Notes: a model not told the origin generated them from the letters alone. A DNA stretch of 64,000 bases from Kibdelosporangium sp. MJ126-NF4 (GCF_000826545.1 NZ_CDME01000008.1:496001-560000); one strand, 5' to 3'; shown: positions 35,657 through 45,239, counted from the stretch's first letter. Numbers and translations are program-made.

Positions 35657-35681
35657 TTTACGTCTTCTGAATAAACGTAAA
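35657..35681. promoter_or_regulatory. TetR operator between the diiron gene and tetR
   Basis: TTTACGT (35657-35663) and ACGTAAA (35675-35681) are perfect 7-base arms with an 11-base spacer, AT-rich in a GC-rich context. Placed 11 bases upstream of the diiron gene start and 45 bases from tetR, it suits repression of both. Confidence 0.65.
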
Positions 35682-35713
35682 CCCGGGGGGTGTCCACGGT
35701 CAACCTCGCCCGA

Positions 35714-35719
35714 TAAACT
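35714..35719 (+). promoter_or_regulatory. -10 element of leaderless tetR gene
   Basis: TAAACT is followed by six bases and the ATG at 35726, matching the leaderless layout seen at 1741 and 32090. This favours 35726 over the in-frame ATG at 35723. Confidence 0.4.
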
Positions 35720-35725
35720 GGGATG

Positions 35726-36295
35726 ATGGCGGACGACCTCAAGACCCGGATTCTGGCAGCCGCCGAGGCGTGCCTGTTGGAAAGCGCGCCGGGTGCCCGG
35801 ATCCACGCCGCGATCGCCGAACGGGCCGGGGTGTCCCGACCGACGGTCTACAAGTACGTCGGCGACCAGGATGCCATCGTGATGGCGTTGCTGGAGCGCG
35901 ACATGGCCAGGATGTACGCGGAGGCCGAGGTCGAGGTGGTCAAGTCCAGCTCGCTGCGCGAGCGGTTCGTGGACATGACTGTCTTCGTCGTCGGCTATGC
36001 CCGCGGCCACGCGCTGCTGCAGAAGGCGCTGCGTGAGGAGCCGTCGGCGGTGCTGCCGTGGTTCACCGTGAACGCCGAACCGGTGATCGAGCTGGGCATC
36101 GAGCTGTTCAGCCCGCCGGTCAAACAGTCCATTGCGGACGGCGAGTTCCCCGCGATGGACCCGCGCGTGATCGTCGAGTGGTGCTGCCGCCTGATCCTGT
36201 CGTTGATCACCACGCCGGGCACGGTCCGGATCGGCGACCCGGTCGCGCTGCGCCGTTATGTCGAGGACCTGCTGGAGATCGGCATGCCACGATAG
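35726..36295 (+). CDS. TetR family transcriptional regulator
   Basis: 189 residues. The HTH is clear: IHAAIAERAGVSRPTVYKYVG near residues 28-48. The C-terminal domain is helical with no assigned ligand. It lies divergent from the AurF-type operon with a well-formed palindrome between, so autoregulation and repression of that operon are likely. The methyltransferase gene starts 5 bases downstream, probably co-transcribed. Confidence 0.9.
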   Translation: MADDLKTRILAAAEACLLESAPGARIHAAIAERAGVSRPTVYKYVGDQDAIVMALLERDMARMYAEAEVEVVKSSSLRERFVDMTVFVVGYARGHALLQKALREEPSAVLPWFTVNAEPVIELGIELFSPPVKQSIADGEFPAMDPRVIVEWCCRLILSLITTPGTVRIGDPVALRRYVEDLLEIGMPR

Positions 36296-36299
36296 GGGT

Positions 36300-37112
36300 A
36301 TGGACGAAACCAATGTCGAACAGCGGAAGGCGTGGAACGGGCCCGAGGGCGACTTCTGGGTGGAGCGCGCCGACCGGCTCGACGCGGGCATCGCGAACTA
36401 CATGGAGCCCTTCCTCGCCGCGGCTGCGATCCAGCCCGGCGACAGCGTGCTCGACATCGGGTGCGGGACGGGAACGACAACGCGCGCGGCGGCAACGCGG
36501 GGTGGCGAGGTACTGGGGGTTGACCTCTCCGGCCAGATGATCGCCCTGGCCAGGCAGCGGTCCGCGGGGATCGAGGGTCTTCGCTTCGAGGTGGCGGACG
36601 CGCAGGTGCACGACTTCCCCGAAGCCCACTTCGACGTCGCGATCAGCCGCAACGGGGCGATGTTCTTCGAAGACCCGGTCGAGGCCCTCGGCAACATCCG
36701 CCGCGCGCTCAAACCGGGCGGGAGGCTGGTCCTGCTGGCATGGCAGCCGATGGACGCCAACGTGTGGATCAGTACATTCCGGACGATCCTGGCAGCGGGC
36801 CGCGACCTGCCGAAGCCGCCGCCGGACGGCGTGCACGCGTTCTCGCTCAGCGACCCGGAGCGGGTCCGGATCCTGCTGGGCAAGGCCGGGTTCACCGACG
36901 TGCGCCAGACGGGGCTGACCAGGCCGATGTACTTCGGCGACGACCCGGACGACGCCGCCGAGTTCATCTCCAGCCAGTTCAGGAAGCTGATGGACGAGGC
37001 AACCAGTCGCGACGAGATCGTGGCCGCGCTCAAGGCCGACATGGCGGACCACGTGACCGAGCGCGGAGTCGAGTACGACTCGGCGTCCTGGCTCATCGAG
37101 GCGGCGAACTGA
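36300..37112 (+). CDS. SAM-dependent methyltransferase (class I)
   Basis: 270 residues. N-terminal WNGPEGDFWVERADRLD leads to motif I VLDIGCGTGTTT (about 48-59), acidic post-I residue GVDLSGQM, and motif II/III regions FDVAISRNGAMFF and ALKPGGRLVLLAW. It belongs to the UbiE/Coq5-like group acting on small molecules; the substrate is unknown. Start at the ATG at 36300 directly after the tetR gene. Its C-terminus (EYDSASWLIEAAN) is typical of this subgroup. Followed by a bidirectional hairpin. Confidence 0.9.
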   Translation: MDETNVEQRKAWNGPEGDFWVERADRLDAGIANYMEPFLAAAAIQPGDSVLDIGCGTGTTTRAAATRGGEVLGVDLSGQMIALARQRSAGIEGLRFEVADAQVHDFPEAHFDVAISRNGAMFFEDPVEALGNIRRALKPGGRLVLLAWQPMDANVWISTFRTILAAGRDLPKPPPDGVHAFSLSDPERVRILLGKAGFTDVRQTGLTRPMYFGDDPDDAAEFISSQFRKLMDEATSRDEIVAALKADMADHVTERGVEYDSASWLIEAAN

Positions 37113-37113
37113 A

Positions 37114-37159
37114 CTCGTGAGTGTTTAGGCGAGTTCTAACCGGCCTGAACACTCACGAG
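37114..37159. terminator. Bidirectional terminator, copy 1 of CTCGTGAGTG palindrome family
   Basis: CTCGTGAGTGTTTAGGC (37114-37130) pairs with GCCTGAACACTCACGAG (37143-37159), 17 pairs with one wobble. It lies between convergent genes and shares its outer arm with hairpins at 54571, 61255 and 61507. Confidence 0.75.
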
Positions 37160-37165
37160 GGTTGA

Positions 37166-39454
37166 TCAGGCGATTTTGAAGACCCAGGCGTGCTGTCCGG
37201 CTGCCTGTGCGGCCGGTGGCACGTCGATCAGCAGCTTGCCGTTCTGCCTGGTCCACTTCAGTGTGCCGTTGTAGCCGAGCATCGTGACCTTGTCGCCGTC
37301 CTTGACCGGCACCGGCGCGTCCACCACGACCTGGTTGCCCGGCCGTTCGAGCGAGGTGATGTAGAAGGCCTCGTTCTGTTTGACCGAGAACCGCAACGGC
37401 CCCTGCGCGGCCATGCGCGACCAGTACGTCGTGCCGTAGATCGACTCGCCGTTGGTCCGCAGCCACGCACCCGTCTCCCGCAGCCTCGTCTGCATGATCT
37501 GGGGGATCGTGCCGTCCGCGCGCGGGCCGATGTCGAGCAGGAAGTTGCCGTTCTTGCTGGACACGTCGACCAGCGTGTCCACGACCTCGTTCGCGGTCAT
37601 GTACATGCTGTCCGGCGTCGCCTTGTTGTAGCCGTACGAACGCGGGTCGAGGCCTCGGCTGGCTTCCCACTTCTTCACCACGGTGTCCGGGTATGTGGCG
37701 TACTCCGGGGTGGTGAAGTCGTGTGTCGCGATGCCGCACCGGTCGTCGACCGTGACGTCCTTCGGGTTCTGCCGGTTCTTGGCCCGGTTGAAGTAGTCCG
37801 CCAGCACGGTCCGGCTGTCGTTGGCGCCGCCGATGTCACACCAGATCACGTCCGGGTCGTACTGGTGCACGATCTCGCGCATCTGCGGTGCCTGGTAGTC
37901 GCGGACGAAGTCCTTTCCGGACTGGTAGCCGGTGTAGGGCTCGTCCGCGCCGGTGTACGGGTTCTTCGGTCCGTGGCCGGTCCACGGGCTGTCCGGGTTG
38001 TACCACTCCGGCATCGAGAAGTAGAGGCCGTTGCGCATCTCCGGGGTGTACTTGCGGGACGCGTCGAACAGCTCCTTGACCAGGTCCCGCTTCGGGCCGA
38101 GGTCGACGGAGTCCCGGCCGGACACCTTGGAGTCGTACAGTGCGAATCCCTCGTGGTGCTTGGACGTCAGCACGTAGTACTTGGCACCCGCCGCCTGGAA
38201 GAGCTGCGCCCATGCCTTCGGGTCGTACTTCTCGGCGGTGAACTGCGGGATGAAGTCGTCGTACTTGAAGTCCTTGCCGTAGGTCTTCTCGTGGTAGGCG
38301 TGGACCGCGTTGTTCTTGTCCTCCATCCAGCGCCAGTACCACTCGGCGTACTGTTCGCCCGGCGGCGACCACGCGGGCACGGAGTAGACGCCCCAGTGGA
38401 TGAAGATGCCGAACTTGGCGTCGTCGAACCAGTACGGGGATTCGTGCCTGGCCAGTGAGGTGTCCGTGGCCTCGTAGTCCGTGACGCCGAGGGTGAACCG
38501 GACCGGTTGCTCGGCGGTGAGTCGTTTGCCCCGCGCGACGACCTTCCCGTTCACGACCGTGTCCACGGGCGCGCCGGTGCGCGTGATGCCGATCCGGACA
38601 CGCACTTCCTCACCCGGTGCCAGCCTGCGGACCTCGGCGGGCTGGGACGTCCGCGCGCCGAAGACCTCGGCACTGACGCGTACCGCGTCCTGTTCGGTGA
38701 TCCACTCGTCGCCGAGGTTGGTGACGGTGGCCTCGATCGCCTGGCCACCACCGGGCTGCAGTCTCGTCGTCGACCGGCCGCCGCGCAGCGCCAGTGCCTT
38801 GCCCTTGGCCGCGGGCTGCGCTGTCAGCGCGAACACGTGCAGGCTGGTCTGGCCGGGCTGCGCCGGTTTGGTGGTGGGCAGGGTCAGCCCGACGGCCTCG
38901 CGGTTGGCGTCCAGCCAGATCTGGGCCGCCGAGATGGCGACGGGATGCTGGTCGGTGCTGTTGTTCGGGCCGTACCGGAAAGACGCGGCTACCGGGCCGG
39001 ACGTGCTGTACCAGTCGGGTCCGCCGAGGGACGTCGTCGTGGTGCCACCGTCCGCGTAGTGCACGGTCGCGGTTCCGGCCGCCATTCCGTAGCTGCCCGC
39101 GACCAGCAGATGCGCGGCGTGGTAGCGGCCGCGTGGCATGTCGACGTGTTGGCCCAGCGCGACGATGTTGTTCTTCGCCCCGGCGGCGGCCGACGGGAAG
39201 GCGTACGGCACGCCGTCGACGAGAATCCGGCCGCTGGGCAGGCCTTCGGCTGGGAACGTGTAGCCGGAGCCGTCGAAGTTGCCGTCCCTGGCCGACGCGG
39301 AGTCGATGCCGTCGTTGTCGAAGTACTTGTCCAGCGGGACCACAACCGGGCCAGGGGCCGCGGCCGACGGTTCGGCCGCGGCGGCGTTGATCGTGCCGGT
39401 GAGCAGGGCGGCTAAGGTCAGCAGGGCCACCGCCGGTCTGGGTCGTGTTCGCAT
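37166..39454 (-). CDS. Secreted GH29 alpha-L-fucosidase
   Basis: 762 residues. Signal peptide with cleavage near AAAA/EP (about residue 27), then a long beta-sandwich N-terminal region (about 30-340) unusual for a simple fucosidase, then the GH29 barrel: SPYWFDDAKFGIFIHWGVYS, YYVLTSKHHEGFALYDS and VIWCDIGG with the nucleophile Asp near 540. A C-terminal beta domain (about 680-762) follows. It removes terminal alpha-L-fucose from glycans outside the cell. The start at ATG 39454 has GGAG five bases upstream; the GTG two codons earlier is too close to it. Confidence 0.9.
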   Translation of the reverse strand: MRTRPRPAVALLTLAALLTGTINAAAAEPSAAAPGPVVVPLDKYFDNDGIDSASARDGNFDGSGYTFPAEGLPSGRILVDGVPYAFPSAAAGAKNNIVALGQHVDMPRGRYHAAHLLVAGSYGMAAGTATVHYADGGTTTTSLGGPDWYSTSGPVAASFRYGPNNSTDQHPVAISAAQIWLDANREAVGLTLPTTKPAQPGQTSLHVFALTAQPAAKGKALALRGGRSTTRLQPGGGQAIEATVTNLGDEWITEQDAVRVSAEVFGARTSQPAEVRRLAPGEEVRVRIGITRTGAPVDTVVNGKVVARGKRLTAEQPVRFTLGVTDYEATDTSLARHESPYWFDDAKFGIFIHWGVYSVPAWSPPGEQYAEWYWRWMEDKNNAVHAYHEKTYGKDFKYDDFIPQFTAEKYDPKAWAQLFQAAGAKYYVLTSKHHEGFALYDSKVSGRDSVDLGPKRDLVKELFDASRKYTPEMRNGLYFSMPEWYNPDSPWTGHGPKNPYTGADEPYTGYQSGKDFVRDYQAPQMREIVHQYDPDVIWCDIGGANDSRTVLADYFNRAKNRQNPKDVTVDDRCGIATHDFTTPEYATYPDTVVKKWEASRGLDPRSYGYNKATPDSMYMTANEVVDTLVDVSSKNGNFLLDIGPRADGTIPQIMQTRLRETGAWLRTNGESIYGTTYWSRMAAQGPLRFSVKQNEAFYITSLERPGNQVVVDAPVPVKDGDKVTMLGYNGTLKWTRQNGKLLIDVPPAAQAAGQHAWVFKIA

Positions 39455-39723
39455 ACACACTCCAGTGGGTGCAGGAACCGGTCACACTGAGCGGCAACAT
39501 CCGATGTTTCGCCCGTCCGGTGGACGTGACGAAACAGCGGATCCGCCCACTGTGGCGGATCGCGCGGTAGTCATCCGATGACTTTGATGCTGCTCGGTCG
39601 ACTGGTCGTCCGTCAAGACCTGCCGCCGATGAACGGGGCACGACACGGCTCGCGCGTATGCCCGGAAGTGTGTTCCGCTCCACTGACAGAAGATGTCAGG
39701 AAACCATGGTTAGCGTGCCGACC
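39455..39723. other. Divergent gap between fucosidase and SnoaL-like genes
   Basis: 269 bases with two palindromes: GATCCGCC/GGCGGATC (39540-39561, six-base loop) and AGTCATC-C-GATGACT (39569-39583). They may be operators for either gene. No coding frame is credible. Confidence 0.45.
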
Positions 39724-40518
39724 ATGACCATCGCCACCGACATCGACACGTTCGTCAACCGCTACGTCGCCGTGTGGAACGAGCCCGACCCCGCTCGCCG
39801 CGGCGAGGCCATCATCGCACTGTGGGCCGAGGACGGCGTGGAGTTCACCGAGTCCGCCGACCACCGCGGGCATGACGCCATCCAGGCCCGTGTCGCCGAT
39901 GCGCACGAGCAGTTCGTCGCGACCGGTGGATTCCGTTTCGTTGCGGCGAACCAAGCTGTGCATCACCACAACGCCGTCACCTTCACCGTGCACATGGTTC
40001 CCGCCGCGGGCGGTGAACCCATCTGGGCCGGTGACATGTTCCTCGTCCTTGGCGAGGACGGGCGGATCCAGTGCGACTACCAGTTCACCGGCGCCGAGGC
40101 GACCACTCGTGGCGTCGTGACGGACTTCCTTGCCCACCTGGCCGCGGGGCAGCCGGACCGGATCGCCGAACTGTTCGCCGAGAAGGTCGACTGGCAGCTG
40201 GACTGGCCCGCCGAGGGGCACCCGGCCGTGCCGTGGATCCGGCCTCGCTCGACCCGTTCGGATGTCGCCGAGCATTTCCGCGCGCTCAACGAGTTCCACG
40301 TACCCGAGAAGCGCGGCGGGCTTGCGCCCAGGATCCTCGTCGACGGCCCGGACGCCGTGGTACTCGGCGAGATCCGCCAGACCGCGAAAACCACCGGCAG
40401 GGCCTACATCGCCCGATGCGCGCTGCACCTCACCGTCGACAATGGCCTGATTACCCGCTACCACGTCTACGAGGACAGCCTCACCGTCGCAGAGGCGTTC
40501 TCCGGCAACGACCTGTAG
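39724..40518 (+). CDS. Two-domain SnoaL-like (NTF2-fold) protein
   Basis: 264 residues made of two NTF2/SnoaL-like halves. The first (about 1-125) has FVNRYVAVWNEPDPARRG, ALWAEDGVEF and GHDAI; the second (about 130-264) has TDFLAHLAAGQPDRIAELFAEKVDW and later VYEDSLTVAEAF. Single SnoaL-like domains act as small hydrolases, isomerases or cyclases, or simply bind ligands. No function can be fixed here. The start is the ATG at 39724 with TAGCGT seven bases upstream, possibly leaderless; upstream in-frame codons look non-coding. A 15-base terminator follows. Confidence 0.75.
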   Translation: MTIATDIDTFVNRYVAVWNEPDPARRGEAIIALWAEDGVEFTESADHRGHDAIQARVADAHEQFVATGGFRFVAANQAVHHHNAVTFTVHMVPAAGGEPIWAGDMFLVLGEDGRIQCDYQFTGAEATTRGVVTDFLAHLAAGQPDRIAELFAEKVDWQLDWPAEGHPAVPWIRPRSTRSDVAEHFRALNEFHVPEKRGGLAPRILVDGPDAVVLGEIRQTAKTTGRAYIARCALHLTVDNGLITRYHVYEDSLTVAEAFSGNDL

Positions 40519-40544
40519 CCGTCACCAGATCGAGCTTTGTAGGG

Positions 40545-40590
40545 TGCTCGGATGGCCGGAGCGCCGCCAGTTGTCCCGGCCATCCGAGCA
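40545..40590 (+). terminator. Terminator after SnoaL-like gene
   Basis: TGCTCGGATGGCCGG (40545-40559) pairs perfectly with CCGGCCATCCGAGCA (40576-40590), 15 pairs around a 16-base loop. It lies 26 bases after the stop. Confidence 0.75.
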
Positions 40591-40747
40591 GTCTCACACA
40601 GGCCTGTCAGCCGCCCGAGTACACGATGCCCAGCCGCGGGTTCTGGTCGCTGTTGGCCTGTCCGCTACATGTTACGACTTTGTTTAAGGCTTGAATTCAG
40701 ACACGGGGGCGGCCGCCTGTCAATGGCCCGTCCCGTTCGCCGGGGCA

Positions 40748-43732
40748 TCAGTTTCTCGGGTGGATGAACGCAAGCGCTTGCGAGCGGGGCATTTCGCGGC
40801 CCGCCGCGTACTCCGACCCGAACGCGGACTGTCCGATCAGCGCCGTCGTCTCGGTGGTGACCGTGGCGATGTCCTGTGCCGAGGCGATAGCGACGCCACG
40901 CAACGAGACACCGATCCCGAGCAGTCGGGCGGCCCGTCGTGGGTCGCCTGTGGACACCGCGACTCCGGCGAGTGCTTCCGCCACGGCGGCCGCGAGTGGC
41001 ATGTGGTTCCACCGGACAGCGTCGTCGAGCGCCTCGGACAGCCGGGCCCAGGCTTCGGCCGTGTCGCCTTCGGCGCAGGCGACCCAGCCTGCCTCGATCA
41101 GGATCTGCGACCTGATCCAGTCCGGCCCGAACCACCCGCCGTCGACCTCGTCGAGCGCGAGGTCGACGAGCCGTCGCGCCTCGCCGATCGCGCCCGACAG
41201 CCGCGCGGTGGCGGCCTGACCGAGATGTGCGCCCGCCCGCAGCGACGGCGAGGCCAGCCGCTGGGCCAGCGCGACCACCCGCTCGTAGTCCTGTGCCGCA
41301 CGCGCGAAGTCACCTGCGTCGCGGAAGCAGTCTCCGCGCCGGGTCAGCATCTCGGCGAGATCCTCCGCCGCGCCCAGCGCTCCGACCAGGTCGATCGCCT
41401 CGTCCAGCATCGCGACGGCCTCCGCGTGCCTGCCGCGCCAGCTGGTGATCGTGCCGAGTTCGCTGAGCGCCTGCATGATCCCCCAGCGCTCGCCGATCGC
41501 ACGGAACCGCGCAAGCGAATCGCGCCAGTTCCGCTCGGCCTCGTCCACGTCGCCGATGAAGGAGTCCTGGAAGGCGCGGCCGAGCGGTGCGAGTGCCTGG
41601 CTCCACGGGTCGTCGCCGATCAGCTTGGCCGCGACCTCATCCGACGGCGGGCCGACGACCGGCGCGAGCAGAACCGTGGTGAACGGGTGCCTCGGTGGTG
41701 CGTCACGCCGCATTCCCCACTGCCGCAAGGCATCCAGGTGAGCCTGCCGGGTGTCGCCGTCCGAGAACGTGTTCACCACGCACAGCACGAACTCCTCAGT
41801 CATCTCCTCCGGCGGCACATCGCCGACGCGGCCGACCAGATCACGGCACAGTTTCGCGGCGTCGAACCGTCGTCCGCGCATCCACCAGTACGTCGACAGC
41901 TCACCGACCAGTCGAAACGCCAGCGATGTGTCGGCGTGGACCGCCCACCGCAGCGCCGCGTGCAGGTTGTCGTGTTCGGCATCCAACCGTGCCAGCCAGG
42001 GCAACTGCTCCGCTGTCAGCAGGTGGCTGTTGGCCTCCGCCGCGAACGTCAGGAAGTGCTCGGCGTGCCTGCGCCTGGTCGACTCGGCCGCGTCGCCGAG
42101 TTGCTCCGCGCAGAACGCGCGGATGGTCTCCAGCATCCGGTAGCGCTCCGCGGACAGCTCGACCAACGACTTGTCCACCAGACCCGCCAACAGAGTCATG
42201 GTGTCCGGCTGTTCGCAGACCTGTTCGGCGTCACCGAGGGTGGCGCCGCCGCTGAACACCGTCAGCTTCGCGGCCAGTGCCCGCTCGGCGTCGTCGAGCA
42301 GGTCCCAGCTCCAGCCGACCACCGCGCGCAGGGTGCGGTGCCGTGCGTCCGCGCTGCGGTTTCCCTTGGACAGCACGGTGAACCGGTCGTCGAGGCGGGC
42401 CGCGAGCTGGGCGATCGGCAGTGACCGGGCGCGGGCGGCGGCCAGCTCGATCGCCAACGGGAGGCCGTCGAGTGCCTGGCAGATCCGGGCGATCTCCTCG
42501 TCTGCTCCGGTAACGTCCGTTGCCCGTTCGGTGAACAGCCGCACCGAAGCGGTGATGTCCAATGTGGGCACTGGGAGGATGGTCTCGCCCGCGATGCCGA
42601 GCGGTTCCCTGCTGGTGGCCAGGATCCGCAGCTGGGGGAGCGCGGCGAGCAGACGCGTCACGAGTGTGGCGGCGGCGTCGATGACGTGCTCGCAGTTGTC
42701 GAACACGAGCAGAATCGGTCTCGTGCGCAACGCGGCCAGCAAGCGTTGTTCCGGCGTCACCGGTGGACGGTTCGCGCGTGTGCCCAGCGCCGCGAGCACC
42801 ACCTGGGGCAGGTCGTCGACGACCTCGGCGAGTTCGATGAAGCACACGTCGCCGCGGTCGCGGACCGCTTCGACGGCCAGCCTGGTCTTGCCCGTCCCAC
42901 CGGGACCGGTCAACGTGACCAAGCGCTTGGTGTCCAGCAGGTCGGCCAGCCGGGCCAGCTCGTCCTCGCGGCCGACGAAGCTGCTCACCTGCGCGGGAAC
43001 CCGGCGGGTTTCCGGCTGGTCGCCGTTGAGGATCTCCAGGTGTGTCGCGGCGAGTTGCGGTGACGGGTCCGCGCCCAGTTCCTCGGCCAGCGTGCGCCGG
43101 GCGTCCTCGAACGCCGTCAGCGCCTCCGCGTGCCGCCCGGCCGCGGCCAGCGCCCGCATCAACTGGGCACGCAGCCGTTCCCGCAGTGGATGCTCCGCGA
43201 CCAGCTCCCTCAGCTGCGGGACCAGGTCCTGGCCGCCGCCCGGATCCTGATGGCCCAGGGACAGCTTCGCCTCGATGTGGTCCTCGACGGCGGCGAGCCG
43301 CGCCTCCTCCAGCCTGTGCCGGTGCGCCCCCAGCTCCTCCGGTGCGGGCCCGCGCCACAGCGCGAGCGCCTCGGCGAGCAGCCGCTCGGCGCGCTGGGGC
43401 CCTGCCGTCGCGGCCCCGGCGACCAGCTCGCCGAACACGACCGCGTCCACATCGGATGGTTCGATGGTCAGCCGGTAGCCGCCGGGGTGGAGTTCGACCA
43501 GGTTCGCCCCGATGCTCCGGCGCAGCCGGGACACCTGCGACTGCAACGCGTTCGCCGCGCCCTCCGGTGGCTGCTCGCCGTACAGCCCGTCGATCAGCCG
43601 TTCGGCGGGCACGACCCGGCCAGGTTCGGTCAGCAGCAGCGCGAGCAGCGCGCGGACCTTCGGCCCGCCGAGCTCGATCGCCCGCCCCTCGACATCCCGG
43701 GCTTGCACCGGGCCCAGAATCCCGAACCACAC
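40748..43732 (-). CDS. SARP-type regulator with NB-ARC ATPase and TPR domains
   Basis: 994 residues, AfsR-like. A winged-helix DNA-binding domain (about 1-90: MWFGILGPVQARDVEG, ALQSQVSRLRRSIG) is followed by a bacterial activation domain (about 95-240), an NB-ARC ATPase (Walker A GPGGTGKTR near 285; VFDNCEHVID as Walker B), a winged helix and a TPR-rich C-terminal half. Such proteins activate secondary-metabolite or developmental genes when ATP or ligand shifts their state. GTG start at 43732. The flavin monooxygenase gene lies 25 bases upstream on the same strand and may be co-transcribed. Confidence 0.92.
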   Translation of the reverse strand: MWFGILGPVQARDVEGRAIELGGPKVRALLALLLTEPGRVVPAERLIDGLYGEQPPEGAANALQSQVSRLRRSIGANLVELHPGGYRLTIEPSDVDAVVFGELVAGAATAGPQRAERLLAEALALWRGPAPEELGAHRHRLEEARLAAVEDHIEAKLSLGHQDPGGGQDLVPQLRELVAEHPLRERLRAQLMRALAAAGRHAEALTAFEDARRTLAEELGADPSPQLAATHLEILNGDQPETRRVPAQVSSFVGREDELARLADLLDTKRLVTLTGPGGTGKTRLAVEAVRDRGDVCFIELAEVVDDLPQVVLAALGTRANRPPVTPEQRLLAALRTRPILLVFDNCEHVIDAAATLVTRLLAALPQLRILATSREPLGIAGETILPVPTLDITASVRLFTERATDVTGADEEIARICQALDGLPLAIELAAARARSLPIAQLAARLDDRFTVLSKGNRSADARHRTLRAVVGWSWDLLDDAERALAAKLTVFSGGATLGDAEQVCEQPDTMTLLAGLVDKSLVELSAERYRMLETIRAFCAEQLGDAAESTRRRHAEHFLTFAAEANSHLLTAEQLPWLARLDAEHDNLHAALRWAVHADTSLAFRLVGELSTYWWMRGRRFDAAKLCRDLVGRVGDVPPEEMTEEFVLCVVNTFSDGDTRQAHLDALRQWGMRRDAPPRHPFTTVLLAPVVGPPSDEVAAKLIGDDPWSQALAPLGRAFQDSFIGDVDEAERNWRDSLARFRAIGERWGIMQALSELGTITSWRGRHAEAVAMLDEAIDLVGALGAAEDLAEMLTRRGDCFRDAGDFARAAQDYERVVALAQRLASPSLRAGAHLGQAATARLSGAIGEARRLVDLALDEVDGGWFGPDWIRSQILIEAGWVACAEGDTAEAWARLSEALDDAVRWNHMPLAAAVAEALAGVAVSTGDPRRAARLLGIGVSLRGVAIASAQDIATVTTETTALIGQSAFGSEYAAGREMPRSQALAFIHPRN

Positions 43733-43757
43733 CCGGCCATGCTCGCATAGGTGCTCG

Positions 43758-44918
43758 TCACACGTCGGCGGGCAGGCGGTAGTCCGGCAACGAGATCGCG
43801 CTGGCGGCCTTGGTGGTGAGCTTGTTGAAGAAGTTCGTCAACATCGGCTTGGACAGGAGGCTGTACATCTTGTTGCGACGCCAGATCTGGCCGCTTGTTC
43901 GTGGCGCCAGGAACGATCCCGCTCGCGTTGCGCTCTTCTGGCAGCCGGTGACGTACGGCCGCACCAGTGACTCGTACCGGGCGAACGCTGTCCGGTAGTC
44001 CGCCCGCGCCAGTTCACCGGCCAGGACGTAGGCACAGACGAGCGCCGCGCCCGTGCCCATGCCGCCGCACGTCCCGCCGAATCCGGCGTCGCCGAGCAGT
44101 ACCACGCGGCCCTTGCTGAAGCGATCCATGTGGATTGTGCTGATGGAGTCGAAATAGAGGTCGTCCGTGCGCTCCATCGCGGCCAGCAGCCGGGGCGTCT
44201 CCCAGCCGACGTTCGCGTACGCGTCCGCCACGACCTGTTTCGGATTGGCCACGCGCCCGAGGTCGCGTGAATGGAACACGAGCAGCGCATCGGTCATCCT
44301 GGCGTTCGACCCGACCATGACACCCCGGCCCGGTTCGTTGTACATCAGCCCGGAGTTGTCCAGGCCGGGGAACTCGTCCAGCGGGAAACCGGCGAGGTAG
44401 TAGCCGTGGAACCGGCTGAACCGCGACTCCGGGCCGAACGCAAGCGACCGCACCCCGGAATGCAGCCCGTCGGCCCCGATGACCAGGTCGTAGTGGCCCG
44501 TGGTGCCGCTGGCGAACTCCACGGACACCCCGTCCAAGGACTCCTGCAGGCCGGTGATGTGGTCACCGAAGACGTACTCGGTGTGATCCTTGGTGTGCTC
44601 GTGGAGCACTCCGCTCAGCTCGCCGCGCAGCACCTCGACGTCACCGCTCATGAACTCGGACGGCAGCGACGCGAGCGGCTGGCCCGCCGCGGACACGACC
44701 GTCTGCTCGCCCATGTTGGTCTGAATCGCGCGGACGTCGTCGAGAATGCCCATCCGGGACAGCACCGACAGGTGCACCGAGCCCCGGAAGTCGACCGCGA
44801 AACCGTCGACACGCAGTTTCGGAGCGCGTTCCACCACGGTCGTGTCGAAGCCGTACCGCTGGAGCCAGAACGCGACGGCCGGGCCTGCGATGCCCGCGCC
44901 GGAGATCAGAATGTGCAT
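43758..44918 (-). CDS. FAD-dependent aromatic monooxygenase-like protein
   Basis: 386 residues of the PHBH-type group A flavoproteins. GAGIAGPAVAFWLQRYG (about 7-23) is the ADP-binding loop, VIGADGLHSGVR the DG motif, and GRVVLLGDAGFG the second FAD motif with GTGAALVCAYVLAGEL after it. It probably hydroxylates an aromatic or polyketide-like substrate or inactivates an antibiotic such as a tetracycline or rifamycin; the sequence does not decide which. Upstream of the SARP gene on the same strand. Confidence 0.88.
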   Translation of the reverse strand: MHILISGAGIAGPAVAFWLQRYGFDTTVVERAPKLRVDGFAVDFRGSVHLSVLSRMGILDDVRAIQTNMGEQTVVSAAGQPLASLPSEFMSGDVEVLRGELSGVLHEHTKDHTEYVFGDHITGLQESLDGVSVEFASGTTGHYDLVIGADGLHSGVRSLAFGPESRFSRFHGYYLAGFPLDEFPGLDNSGLMYNEPGRGVMVGSNARMTDALLVFHSRDLGRVANPKQVVADAYANVGWETPRLLAAMERTDDLYFDSISTIHMDRFSKGRVVLLGDAGFGGTCGGMGTGAALVCAYVLAGELARADYRTAFARYESLVRPYVTGCQKSATRAGSFLAPRTSGQIWRRNKMYSLLSKPMLTNFFNKLTTKAASAISLPDYRLPADV

Positions 44919-44975
44919 GCCGACAGGCTCGACGGCCGCGCTGACCAGACCCGCACCGACGGCTGACGGCGTGCG

Positions 44976-45239
44976 TCAGGCGTCGTCCTTCTTGCGTCGC
45001 GCCGACACCAGGTAGATGGCGGTGACCCCGGAGGCCAGTGCGGCGAAGATCAGCATGCCCGCACCCGTGATCACCCCGAGCATGCCGAGCGCACCGGCCA
45101 CCGCCAGCAGGATCACCTGCGGCGCCGTCGACGGCTGCTTCACTGGGCCTGAGCGCAGGGTGCGCGCGAGTTCCGGGTCGTCCTGCTCGAACCACTCTTC
45201 GATCAGACGGAGTTGTCTGCGCTCATACGGCGTGAACAT
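44976..45239 (-). CDS. DUF3040 membrane protein
   Basis: 87 residues. MFTPYERRQLRLIEEWFEQDDPELARTL, read as a helix start, is the cytosolic DUF3040 signature shared by small actinobacterial proteins. It is followed by two membrane helices (about 42-75) and a basic tail. The role is unknown. GGGAG six bases before the ATG at 45239 selects this start over the longer frame. It follows recQ on the same strand after 58 bases. Confidence 0.85.
   Translation of the reverse strand: MFTPYERRQLRLIEEWFEQDDPELARTLRSGPVKQPSTAPQVILLAVAGALGMLGVITGAGMLIFAALASGVTAIYLVSARRKKDDA

Noticed and set aside
34130..36391. Single 753-residue minus-strand protein
   Set aside because: The frame runs out of the DUF4873-like gene through the antisense of the AurF-type and TetR genes. 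The ATGA overlap at 34765-34768 and motif content show a short gene instead.
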